This document shows, in pieces, positions 7,240 through 13,773 of a DNA stretch of 14,740 nucleotides. The number at the start of each line of letters is the position of its first letter. Positions within the stretch are counted from its first letter, which is position 1. Under the pieces are notes generated by a model that saw nothing but the letters and a program-made list of their open reading frames with translations, did not search any database and was not told the origin of the DNA. Source of the DNA: Acidobacteriota bacterium (lineage in GTDB: Bacteria > Acidobacteriota > Polarisedimenticolia > J045). Location: NCBI GenBank assembly GCA_024276295.1, contig JAJRXN010000528.1, positions 1 through 14,740 of the forward strand, in the 5' to 3' direction. The position numbers and the translations under genes were made by a program.

Positions 7240-7267
7240 TTGCCCGGAGCGGCGGTACTGCTATAAT
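7240..7267 (+). promoter_or_regulatory. Strong extended -10 promoter for the yceD-rpmF-plsX-fab operon
   Basis: TTGCCC at 7240-7245 and a perfect TATAAT at 7262-7267 are separated by 16 bases, and TG at 7259-7260 adds an extended -10. Transcription should begin about 7274, leaving a leader of about 16 bases before the ATG at 7290. It is the best sigma-70-type promoter in the window and fits a highly expressed ribosomal protein operon. Confidence 0.75.
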
Positions 7268-7289
7268 CCGCGCGCTCCGAGGGGCGGAC

Positions 7290-7841
7290 ATGCTGTTTGA
7301 TATCAGTGAGTTGGCCCCGACGGGGCGGCATCTCGACCTGATCGTCACGGTGCCGGCCTTCAGGTGGGGAGATGCGCAGGTCGTCTCGTGCGCCGAGGCG
7401 CGGCTGGCGATCGACCTCCGGCGCACCCGGCGGGGAATCGAGTGCGCGGGGCGTTTTTCCACCGAGGTCAGCCTGTGCTGCAGCCGCTGCCTGGCCCGGC
7501 TGGCCTATCCTGTCGAGGGGAGAATGCGCCTGTTCATTCGTCCCGGAGGGACGTTCGGAGCCCAGTTCGAGGCGATGGAGGAGGACGATCCTGACGCCGT
7601 GGACCTCTATCCGATCGAGGGGACCGAGATCGATCTCGGCGAACTCGTTCGCGAGCAGGTCGATCTCGCACTGCCGTACCGTGTCGTGTGCGACGACGTG
7701 GGCCGGCGATGCGAGCGCGCAGCGCTCGAGGCCGTGGCGCGGGACGAAGCCGACGAGGAGGCCCGGCGGGAGCGCTGGGCGAAGCTGTACGAGTTCCGCA
7801 CCCGGCTGGAGCGGGGCGAGCGAGATCGTGGCAGCGAATAG
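7290..7841 (+). CDS. yceD: DUF177 / YceD family protein
   Basis: Member of the DUF177 family that nearly always precedes rpmF and is linked to 23S rRNA accumulation or large-subunit assembly. The 183-residue protein shows the Cys pair block LCCSRCLARLAYPVEG (C63, C64, C67), an acidic middle, and the IDLGELVREQVDLALPY segment typical of the family. The usual C-terminal zinc-knuckle (CxxxCxGLCxxCG) is eroded: only VVCDDVGRRC remains before a charged helix, RRERWAKLYEF. The ATG at 7290 follows closely on the promoter, with GAGGGGCGG as a ribosome site. It ends with TAG at 7839-7841, and rpmF follows after 22 bases. Confidence 0.88.
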   Translation: MLFDISELAPTGRHLDLIVTVPAFRWGDAQVVSCAEARLAIDLRRTRRGIECAGRFSTEVSLCCSRCLARLAYPVEGRMRLFIRPGGTFGAQFEAMEEDDPDAVDLYPIEGTEIDLGELVREQVDLALPYRVVCDDVGRRCERAALEAVARDEADEEARRERWAKLYEFRTRLERGERDRGSE

Positions 7842-7863
7842 CTGACACGCTGGAGACGAGAGC

Positions 7864-8049
7864 ATGGCCAATCCCAAGCGCCGACATTCGAAGGCGCGTC
7901 GAGACAAGCGTCGCGCGAACGACGCGTTGAGGATCCCCGGGCTGTAGCGGTGCCCGAACTGCCAGGAGTGGAAGCTCCCGCACCGGATGTGTCCCGCCTG
8001 CGGGCACTACAAGGGCCGCGAGATCAAGAGCATCGAAGAGAGCATCTGA
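7864..8049 (+). CDS. rpmF: 50S ribosomal protein L32, interrupted by an in-frame amber codon
   Basis: L32 of the large ribosomal subunit. From the ATG at 7864 (GGAG eight bases upstream) the frame reads MANPKRRHSKARRDKRRAND then ALRIPGL, meets TAG at 7945-7947 (codon 28), and continues as RCPNCQEWKLPHRMCPACG and HYKGREIKSIEESI to TGA at 8047-8049. Both halves are excellent L32: the basic N-terminal KRRxSKARRDKRR and the four-Cys zinc ribbon CPNC...CPAC. At codon 28 relatives usually have a small residue such as Ser, so one base change (TCG to TAG) explains the stop. Total length of 61 codons is normal. It could be a sequencing error, a recent nonsense mutation or amber readthrough or suppression. 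UAG ends both flanking genes, so it is not globally reassigned. Confidence 0.9.
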
Positions 8050-8068
8050 GCAGCCGGTCTCGAAGACG

Positions 8069-9097
8069 TTGACTGACCGCAGGCCATTGGTCCTCGACGC
8101 GATGGGAGGCGATCTCGCACCGGCCGAGATCGTGCAGGGTGGTGTCGACTTCGCGCACGAGTCGGGCCGGCGCGTGCTCTTCGTCGGACGCCCCGAAGAG
8201 GTCGAGCCGGCTCTTGCCGGCGCCGATGCGCCGCGGAGTCTGGTCGAGATCGTTCCGGCATCCGAAGTGATCGGGTTCCACGACACGATTCGCGCCATCC
8301 GGCGCAAGCGGGACTCGTCACTCCACGTCGGCATCCGGCTCGTGCGGGACGGCACGGCGGCCGGTTTCGTCTCCGCCGGGCACACCGGCGCGGTGATGGC
8401 CCTCGGCAAGGTCCTGCTCGGTGTCATCGAGGGGGTCGACCGTCCGGCGTTGCCGGCTCCGCTGCCGCGTCGCGGTGCCGGCTACACGATCCTGCTCGAT
8501 GCCGGAGCGAACGTCGACTGCCGCGCGGAGCATCTGCTTCAGTTCGCGGTCATGGGCAGCGACTATGCGCGGCACCTGTTCGACGTGGACAGGCCGCGGG
8601 TCGCGCTGCTGAGCATTGGTGAAGAGGAGTCCAAGGGAAACGACCTGCTCTACGAGACGACGGCTCTGCTGCGCCGGACGAAGCTGCACTTCATCGGGAA
8701 CTGCGAGGGGAACTCGCTCTTCTGCGATGTCGCGGACGTCGTCGTCTGCGACGGCTTCGTAGGCAACGTCGCGCTGAAGGTCGCCGAAGGTCTGGCCGAG
8801 GCGATCTACGGCATGATCAAGGATCAGGTGACGACCGGTTCTCTGCTGAATCTGCTCGGGGGGCTCGCGATGCGGCCGGCGTTCAGGAACCTCAAGCGCA
8901 AGATGGACTATGCGGAGACCGGAGGGGTTCCGCTGCTCGGGCTGAAGGGAGTGATCGTCGTGGCCCATGGCCGGTCCAACGCCAAGGCGATCAAGAGCGC
9001 GCTGCGGGTCGCCGCGCATGCCGAGGAACGGGATCTGATCGGTGAGATCGGGCGGGAGATCGGTGGCCTCCGGGCCGCGGATGGGCCGCACCGGTAG
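8069..9097 (+). CDS. plsX: Phosphate acyltransferase PlsX
   Basis: Makes acyl-phosphate from acyl-ACP for phospholipid synthesis through PlsY, linking fatty acid and membrane lipid synthesis. The 342-residue length is typical. Family blocks are LVLDAMGGDLAPAEIV (7-22), SAGHTGAVMALGKV (from about 102), LDAGANVDCR, ALLSIGEEESKGN, FIGNCEGN and VVVCDGFVGNVALKV. The start is a TTG at 8069, 19 bases after rpmF; no ATG or GTG lies in frame before the conserved LDAMGGD, so a TTG start is nearly forced, although its ribosome site is weak. Translation may depend on coupling to rpmF. It stops with TAG. The usual downstream partner fabH is absent. Confidence 0.96.
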   Translation: MTDRRPLVLDAMGGDLAPAEIVQGGVDFAHESGRRVLFVGRPEEVEPALAGADAPRSLVEIVPASEVIGFHDTIRAIRRKRDSSLHVGIRLVRDGTAAGFVSAGHTGAVMALGKVLLGVIEGVDRPALPAPLPRRGAGYTILLDAGANVDCRAEHLLQFAVMGSDYARHLFDVDRPRVALLSIGEEESKGNDLLYETTALLRRTKLHFIGNCEGNSLFCDVADVVVCDGFVGNVALKVAEGLAEAIYGMIKDQVTTGSLLNLLGGLAMRPAFRNLKRKMDYAETGGVPLLGLKGVIVVAHGRSNAKAIKSALRVAAHAEERDLIGEIGREIGGLRAADGPHR

Positions 9098-9126
9098 ACC
9101 GCCGGCAGCCGGTGGGGGAGGTTCAC

Positions 9127-10089
9127 GTGACCGAAGGCACGGACGGCTGGGCCGCTCTGTTTCCGGGTCAGGGAAGCCAGAAGGTCGGCATGGGACGCGA
9201 GTTGGCCGAGTCCTTTCCCGAAGCCCGCGAGGTCTTTGCCAGGGCGGACGAGGCGCTGGGCGAGCGCCTGTCGCGTGTCTGTTTCGAGGGACCGGACGAG
9301 GCGCTCCGTCTGACGCGCAACACGCAGCCCGCGCTGCTGACCTGCTCGATCGCGGCCTGGGAAGTGTTGCGTCGGCGCGTCGCGCGGCAGCCACTGGTCG
9401 CCGCGGGCCACAGCCTCGGCGAGTACAGCGCCCTGGTCGCGGCGGGAGTGCTTTCGTTCGAGGACGCGGTCCGGGCCGTGCGTCTCCGCGGCGAGGCGAT
9501 GCAGGAGGCGGTCGCGGTCGGTGAAGGCGCGATGGCCGCGATCCTCGGGCTCGAGGCCGAGGCGGTGGCCGGGCTGTGCGAGAGCATCGCAGGGCACGGC
9601 GAGGTCGTCGTCCCGGCGAACTTCAACGCACCGGACCAGATCGTCGTCGCGGGACATGCGGCCGCAGTCGAACGCCTGTGCCGAGCGGCTCGCGAAGCGG
9701 GCGCACGTCGGGCGATTCCGCTTCCGGTCAGCGCTCCGTTCCATTCTCCGCTGATGCAGCCGGCGGCCGAGCGGCTGGCGGCGCACCTGGGCGATGTCCC
9801 GTTCGGCGCGGCATCGTTCCCGGTGATCGCGAACGTCGACGCGGAGCCGGTGAACGGAGGTGATGCCGCACGCGAGAAGCTCATCAGCCAGGTGGCGTCA
9901 CCGGTACACTGGGTCGCGACGATGCGCCGCCTTGCCGAAACCGGAGTGGACGTGGCGGTCGAGATCGGAAGCGGCCGCGTGCTGTGCGGACTGGCGAGAC
10001 GCGCCACCCCCGGGCTCGACATGCTGGCCCTCGGCGAGCCGGGTGATCTCGAGCGGGTGGTCGCGCGCCTTGGGGAAACCAGCGGGTAA
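9127..10089 (+). CDS. fabD: Malonyl-CoA:ACP transacylase FabD
   Basis: Transfers malonyl from CoA to ACP to supply the elongation unit for type II fatty acid synthesis. The 320-residue protein has the N-terminal LFPGQGSQKVGMG, the nucleophile S96 in GHSLGEYSALVAAG, the Arg motif in VRLRGEAMQEA, and the catalytic H206 in PVSAPFHSPLM. The GTG at 9127 is chosen because GGGGGAGG ends five bases upstream; the next GTG upstream (9112) overlaps that ribosome site. It sits 29 bases after plsX and 12 bases before fabG, all within one operon. Confidence 0.97.
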   Translation: MTEGTDGWAALFPGQGSQKVGMGRELAESFPEAREVFARADEALGERLSRVCFEGPDEALRLTRNTQPALLTCSIAAWEVLRRRVARQPLVAAGHSLGEYSALVAAGVLSFEDAVRAVRLRGEAMQEAVAVGEGAMAAILGLEAEAVAGLCESIAGHGEVVVPANFNAPDQIVVAGHAAAVERLCRAAREAGARRAIPLPVSAPFHSPLMQPAAERLAAHLGDVPFGAASFPVIANVDAEPVNGGDAAREKLISQVASPVHWVATMRRLAETGVDVAVEIGSGRVLCGLARRATPGLDMLALGEPGDLERVVARLGETSG

Positions 10090-10101
10090 GGGAGGCGAGG
10101 A

Positions 10102-10881
10102 ATGACGAACGCGGGGACCGGGCCGGTCTTTCCGGGAATCGCGGGCCGCCTGGCGCTCGTGACCGGGGGATCGCGGGGCATCGGCCGGACGATCGCTCTG
10201 TCGCTGGGCGCGGCCGGCGCGCGGGTCTACCTGACGTCCCGGACGCTGGAGGCGGCGGAATCTGTCGCGGAGGAGATCCGGGCGGAGGGCGGCGAGGCCC
10301 ACGGCCTCGCCCTCGACCTCTCGCAGCCGGAAGCGGCCGCCGAGACCTGCCAGCAGCTGGCGAAGTCGACCCGCGACGACGGCGGGATCTCCCTGCTCGT
10401 GCTCAACGCCGGCATGACCCGCGATGGCCTGATCATGCGCATGGGCCTGCCGGCCTGGCGCGAGGTGCTCGACGCCAATCTGACGGGCGCGTTCGTGGTG
10501 ACAAAATCGCTGGTCCCCGCTATGATCCGTGGCCGTTTCGGCCGTATCGTGGCGCTGTCGAGCATCGTCGCCCGCATCGGCAACGCAGGGCAGGCGAACT
10601 ACTGCGCCTCGAAGGCCGGACTGCACGGACTGGTCCGTGCGCTGGCGCGGGAACTGGCGTCCCGGTCGATCACGGTCAACGCCGTGGCGCCCGGGTTCAT
10701 CGAGACCGACATGACGCGGGAGCTGCCGGAGGCGACGCGTCAGCGGCTGCTCGAGCAGGTTCCACTCGGAAGGCTGGGAACTCAGGAGGACGTCGCAGGT
10801 GCCGTGCTGTTCCTGCTCTCGGATCTGGCGACGTACATCACGGGTGAGGTTGTCGATGTCAACGGCGGCATGGCGATGTGA
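10102..10881 (+). CDS. fabG: 3-oxoacyl-ACP reductase FabG
   Basis: NADPH-dependent reduction of 3-oxoacyl-ACP, the first reductive step of the elongation cycle. It is a classical short-chain dehydrogenase of 259 residues with TGGSRGIG (21-28) for the cofactor, NAG at 102-104, and the catalytic triad S154, Y167 and K171 in SSIVARIGNAGQANYCASK. The C terminus, ITGEVVDVNGGMAM, is typical of FabG. The ATG at 10102 is preceded by GGGAGGCGAGGA. SDR proteins are numerous, but the position between fabD and acpP makes the FabG role firm. There are about 15 extra N-terminal residues relative to E. coli FabG. Confidence 0.97.
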   Translation: MTNAGTGPVFPGIAGRLALVTGGSRGIGRTIALSLGAAGARVYLTSRTLEAAESVAEEIRAEGGEAHGLALDLSQPEAAAETCQQLAKSTRDDGGISLLVLNAGMTRDGLIMRMGLPAWREVLDANLTGAFVVTKSLVPAMIRGRFGRIVALSSIVARIGNAGQANYCASKAGLHGLVRALARELASRSITVNAVAPGFIETDMTRELPEATRQRLLEQVPLGRLGTQEDVAGAVLFLLSDLATYITGEVVDVNGGMAM

Positions 10882-10919
10882 CCGGCCGCGTCGGTTTCAC
10901 GAAGAAGGAGAACGGAAAG

Positions 10920-11168
10920 ATGCCTACGGCTGATGAGATTCGTGCCAAGGTTGTCGAGACGATTGCCAAGTCCTTCAGACTCGAACCGGACCAGGTCTCG
11001 GACGACAAGTCGTTCCAGGAGGACCTCGACGCCGATTCGCTCGAGATCGTCGAGCTGGTGATGGCGCTCGAGGAGGAGTTCGGCATCGAGATCTCGGACG
11101 AGGAGGCGGAGAAGATCCGCACGGTCGGCGATGCGATCAACTTCGTGACCGAACGCGCTGCAGCCTGA
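10920..11168 (+). CDS. acpP: Acyl carrier protein
   Basis: Carries growing acyl chains on a 4'-phosphopantetheine arm. The 82-residue, very acidic protein has the attachment Ser at S40 in DLDADSLEIVELVMALEEEF and the following helix with ISDEEAEKIRTVGDAINFV. The ATG at 10920 has AAGGAG about nine bases upstream; an earlier in-frame GTG overlaps the fabG end and adds non-homologous sequence. It is encoded 38 bases after fabG and 6 bases before fabF, the standard order. Confidence 0.98.
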   Translation: MPTADEIRAKVVETIAKSFRLEPDQVSDDKSFQEDLDADSLEIVELVMALEEEFGIEISDEEAEKIRTVGDAINFVTERAAA

Positions 11169-11174
11169 GTCGTG

Positions 11175-12443
11175 ATGCCCTCAGCGCGCCGCGTCCTGGT
11201 CACCGGTGTCGCCGCGATCAGTCCGCTCGGACTGGATGCGGAGAGTACGTGGACGGCCCTGCTCGAGGGCCGTCCCGGCATCGGCCCGATCACCCAGTTC
11301 GATACCGAGGGCTTCACGTCCCGGATCGCGGGCGAAGTGCGCGGTTTCGATCCCGAACGGTGGCTGGCGCCGAAGGACGTGCGCAAGCACGACCGCTTCA
11401 CGCACTTCGCGCTGGCCGCGGCGCGGATGGCGATCGAGGACGCCGGGATCGATCTCGAGCGGATCGATCGCGATCGTGCGGGCGTGATCATCGGGTCGGG
11501 GATCGGCGGGCTGCACATGCTCGAGGCCCAGCACCGCATCCTGCTCGAGCGCGGACCGAGGCGGATCTCGCCGTTTCTCATCCCGGGCATGATCATCAAC
11601 ATGGCCAGCGGCCAGGTCTCGATCGATCTGGGTTTCCGCGGACCGAACTCCGCGACGGTCACCGCCTGCGCGACGGGGAACCACGCTCTCGGAGACGCGC
11701 TGCGCGCGATCCAGCACGGAGACGCCGATCTCGTGCTGGCCGGGGGGACCGAGGGCGTGGTCACGCCGCTGGCCGTCGGCGGATTTTGCGCCATGAAGGC
11801 GCTTTCGACCCGCAACGACGAGCCGGAACGCGCCTCGCGCCCGTTCGACCGCGACCGGGACGGGTTCGTGCTGGGTGAGGGATGCGGCTTGCTCGTTCTC
11901 GAATCGGAGGAGCACGCGGCACGCCGCGGCGCGCGCGTCCTGTGCGAACTCGCGGGGTTCGGCATGAGCGGCGACGCCTACCACATCTCGGCCCCGCCCG
12001 AGGACGGCCACGGAATGGTGCGCGTGATGCGGGCCGCGCTCGCCGATGCGGGAGTCGACCCCTCGACGATCGGCTACGTCAACGCCCACGGAACGTCCAC
12101 GCCGGTCGGTGACGTGATCGAAGCGCGGGCGATCCGGACCGTGTTCGGCGAGCACGCCGACCGGATGTTCGTCTCGTCGACGAAGTCGATGACGGGGCAC
12201 CTCCTGGGCGCGGCGGGAGGCCTGGAGGCGGTGATCACGGTGCTGGCGGTGGCGCGCGGTGTCATCCCGCCGACGATCAACCTCGAGCATCTCGACGACG
12301 AGATCGCCGGAGGAGAGATCGGCCTCTCGCACGAACGGTTCGTTCCCCACCGGGCGGTCGAAGCCTCCCTCCAGGGCGCGTTGTCCAACTCGTTCGGCTT
12401 CGGCGGGACGAACGCGACGCTGGTCTTCCGGCGCGCCGGATGA
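11175..12443 (+). CDS. fabF: 3-oxoacyl-ACP synthase II (KAS II)
   Basis: Condenses malonyl-ACP with acyl-ACP to lengthen the chain. The 422-residue protein is typical in size and has the Cys-His-His active site: C165 in VTACATGNHALGDAL, H305 in NAHGTSTPVGD and H342 in KSMTGHLLGAAGG, where K337 is also conserved. The N-terminal RRVLVTGVAAISPLG and C-terminal NSFGFGGTNATLVFRR are canonical. The start is GTG 11172 or ATG 11175, adjacent codons with only a weak ribosome site, so translation is probably coupled to acpP. It is the last gene of the operon, convergent with the GAPDH gene 15 bases away. Because fabH is missing from the cluster, the source of the initiating condensation is an open question. 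Confidence 0.97.
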   Translation: MPSARRVLVTGVAAISPLGLDAESTWTALLEGRPGIGPITQFDTEGFTSRIAGEVRGFDPERWLAPKDVRKHDRFTHFALAAARMAIEDAGIDLERIDRDRAGVIIGSGIGGLHMLEAQHRILLERGPRRISPFLIPGMIINMASGQVSIDLGFRGPNSATVTACATGNHALGDALRAIQHGDADLVLAGGTEGVVTPLAVGGFCAMKALSTRNDEPERASRPFDRDRDGFVLGEGCGLLVLESEEHAARRGARVLCELAGFGMSGDAYHISAPPEDGHGMVRVMRAALADAGVDPSTIGYVNAHGTSTPVGDVIEARAIRTVFGEHADRMFVSSTKSMTGHLLGAAGGLEAVITVLAVARGVIPPTINLEHLDDEIAGGEIGLSHERFVPHRAVEASLQGALSNSFGFGGTNATLVFRRAG

Positions 12444-12458
12444 GTTCCGGAACGGACC

Positions 12459-13538
12459 TCAGACCTCGTCGAAGAACAGCGACCCGAGCGCCTGGATGCG
12501 CTGCTCGTACGTCTCGGGATCGAGGAACCAGCACGCCGCGGCCACCGAGGACAGCAGCGCGTTTCCGTCCTGCGGCGTGAAGCAGAATCCGACCACTTCG
12601 TAGCCGCCATCGTGCTCGCGGACCGTGAGCGTGTCGTGGGGCACGACGGTCTGGTTGAGAATCCGTCCGTAGTGGCCGTGGTCCCGCCCGAAGGAGAACA
12701 CCGTCCCGGCAGAACGCTTGTGCGTCAGGGCGACGCGGTCGTTGGCGCGCATCCGGTCGACGACATCGTCCGCGGTCGTCTTGTTGCGGACGATGATGCT
12801 GAACCAGATCGTGTGCATGTACTGGGTGTTGAGTTTCAAGGCGGAACTGTAGAGGTCGAGTTCCAGGCCAAGCGTGTTGAACAGGTGCCACGCATCACGC
12901 GCGTGGTGGGTGCCGAACCGCCTGTCCTTGTGGCTGCCGACCTCCGGCGCCGGGATGAAGGACGTGTCCTGGCTGATGTCGTTGGCGCGCCGGATGCACA
13001 CGAAACGGCCGGAGACGAAGTTCTCGGGACCGCCGTCGGCGAGGGCGATCGTCTCGACGAGCACCGAGAGATTGTGCGTGTTGCACGAGACGACGTGGAT
13101 GTACTGGTCCTCTCCACGCACCAGCGCGGCATCGTTGATTCCGCGCGCGTAGGGCTTCCCGAAGCCGAACTCGCTGCCCTGCGCGATGAAGCCGAGCGTG
13201 TTGTGGGAGAACCGCTGGTAGTACTCCTGCTTGTTGGACGTGCCGACGCCGGAGGGCGTGCAGTCGATCACCACGTCGGCGTTGTCGAGCGCCTCGTGCG
13301 TCTCGAGTTCCGGATCGAGGCCGATCTCGCGGAAGCCCTCGAAGGACTTGGAGTCGGTCACGAAGCGCGCGCCGCGGCGGATCAGGTTTCTGACCTTGGA
13401 GCGGTCGGTCAGCAGGGGGGTGCGTTTGTGAAAGGTCACCTCGTCGATCCCGAGCGCGTCGCGAAAATCGGCCAGCAGGCCGATCAGCGGCTCACCGATG
13501 GTTCCGGTTCCAACGACGTGTACGACCTTCTTGGCCAT
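12459..13538 (-). CDS. Type II (archaeal-type) glyceraldehyde-3-phosphate dehydrogenase
   Basis: A 359-residue enzyme resembling the archaeal GAPDH family rather than the common bacterial GapA. Visible features are the Rossmann motif VGTGTIG (9-15), DVVIDCTPSGVGTSNK (C93 in the segment like archaeal DATPGGVG), the catalytic Cys C152 in VVSCNTHNLSVL (compare archaeal SCNTTGL), and the FVCIRRANDISQDTSF segment corresponding to the archaeal RRAxDP region. It oxidises glyceraldehyde-3-phosphate, probably with phosphate and NAD(P); cofactor and direction cannot be read from sequence. The ATG at 13538 has a strong GGAGGAG just upstream on the minus strand. It is divergent from hprK and convergent with fabF. 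Relatives occur in some bacterial lineages; transfer from archaea is possible but old, since base composition matches the neighbours. Confidence 0.85.
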   Translation of the reverse strand: MAKKVVHVVGTGTIGEPLIGLLADFRDALGIDEVTFHKRTPLLTDRSKVRNLIRRGARFVTDSKSFEGFREIGLDPELETHEALDNADVVIDCTPSGVGTSNKQEYYQRFSHNTLGFIAQGSEFGFGKPYARGINDAALVRGEDQYIHVVSCNTHNLSVLVETIALADGGPENFVSGRFVCIRRANDISQDTSFIPAPEVGSHKDRRFGTHHARDAWHLFNTLGLELDLYSSALKLNTQYMHTIWFSIIVRNKTTADDVVDRMRANDRVALTHKRSAGTVFSFGRDHGHYGRILNQTVVPHDTLTVREHDGGYEVVGFCFTPQDGNALLSSVAAACWFLDPETYEQRIQALGSLFFDEV

Positions 13539-13576
13539 CAGGACTCCTCCTGTCCGGATGTCACGGCTTTCATCGT

Positions 13577-13590
13577 CGCATGCGCATGCG
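13577..13590. promoter_or_regulatory. 14-bp perfect palindrome upstream of the GAPDH gene (candidate operator)
   Basis: CGCATGCGCATGCG is a perfect palindrome starting about 39 bases upstream of the GAPDH start codon. Its place in a divergent control region suggests a binding site for a dimeric regulator. It has no loop, so it is more likely a DNA site than an RNA hairpin. No regulator gene is adjacent. Confidence 0.35.
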
Positions 13591-13619
13591 GCGGTGCTCT
13601 CGCCCGGTTCCCCGTGCGG

Positions 13620-13641
13620 GCCGCCACCTCAACGTGGCGGC
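13620..13641. repeat. Inverted repeat in the GAPDH-hprK spacer
   Basis: GCCGCCAC (13620-13627) pairs perfectly with GTGGCGGC (13634-13641) around a CTCAAC loop. It ends nine bases before the TTGACA of the hprK promoter, so it may be an operator or activator site for either gene. No T-run follows on either strand, which argues against a terminator. Confidence 0.45.
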
Positions 13642-13650
13642 GTCCGCTGT

Positions 13651-13680
13651 TTGACAGTCGATCCCGCGGAATCCTACCAT
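13651..13680 (+). promoter_or_regulatory. Promoter candidate for hprK
   Basis: A perfect -35 TTGACA at 13651-13656 is followed after 18 bases by TACCAT at 13675-13680 (four of six matches to TATAAT). The predicted start, near 13687, lies inside the small inverted repeat TACGA-TG-TCGTA (13680-13691), which could be an operator. The leader to the GTG at 13774 would be about 87 bases. Confidence 0.5.
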
Positions 13681-13773
13681 ACGATGTCGTAAGGGGCCCG
13701 GTGGCGCCTGGCAGGCAGGTTTTCCGGCGCGGATGCGCCGTCCGGTCACGCACGAGCCGCGGGGTCGTGCCGG

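Noticed and set aside
7839..8049. Genome-wide reassignment of UAG to an amino acid
   Set aside because: yceD and plsX both end properly at TAG; reading through the yceD TAG would run over rpmF in another frame with no family support.
12427..12453. Palindromes TCCGGCGCGCCGGA and GTTCCGGAAC at the fabF/GAPDH convergent junction, considered as a bidirectional terminator
   Set aside because: Neither has a loop of useful size or a T-run on either strand; the first lies inside fabF coding sequence, where such GC palindromes are expected.
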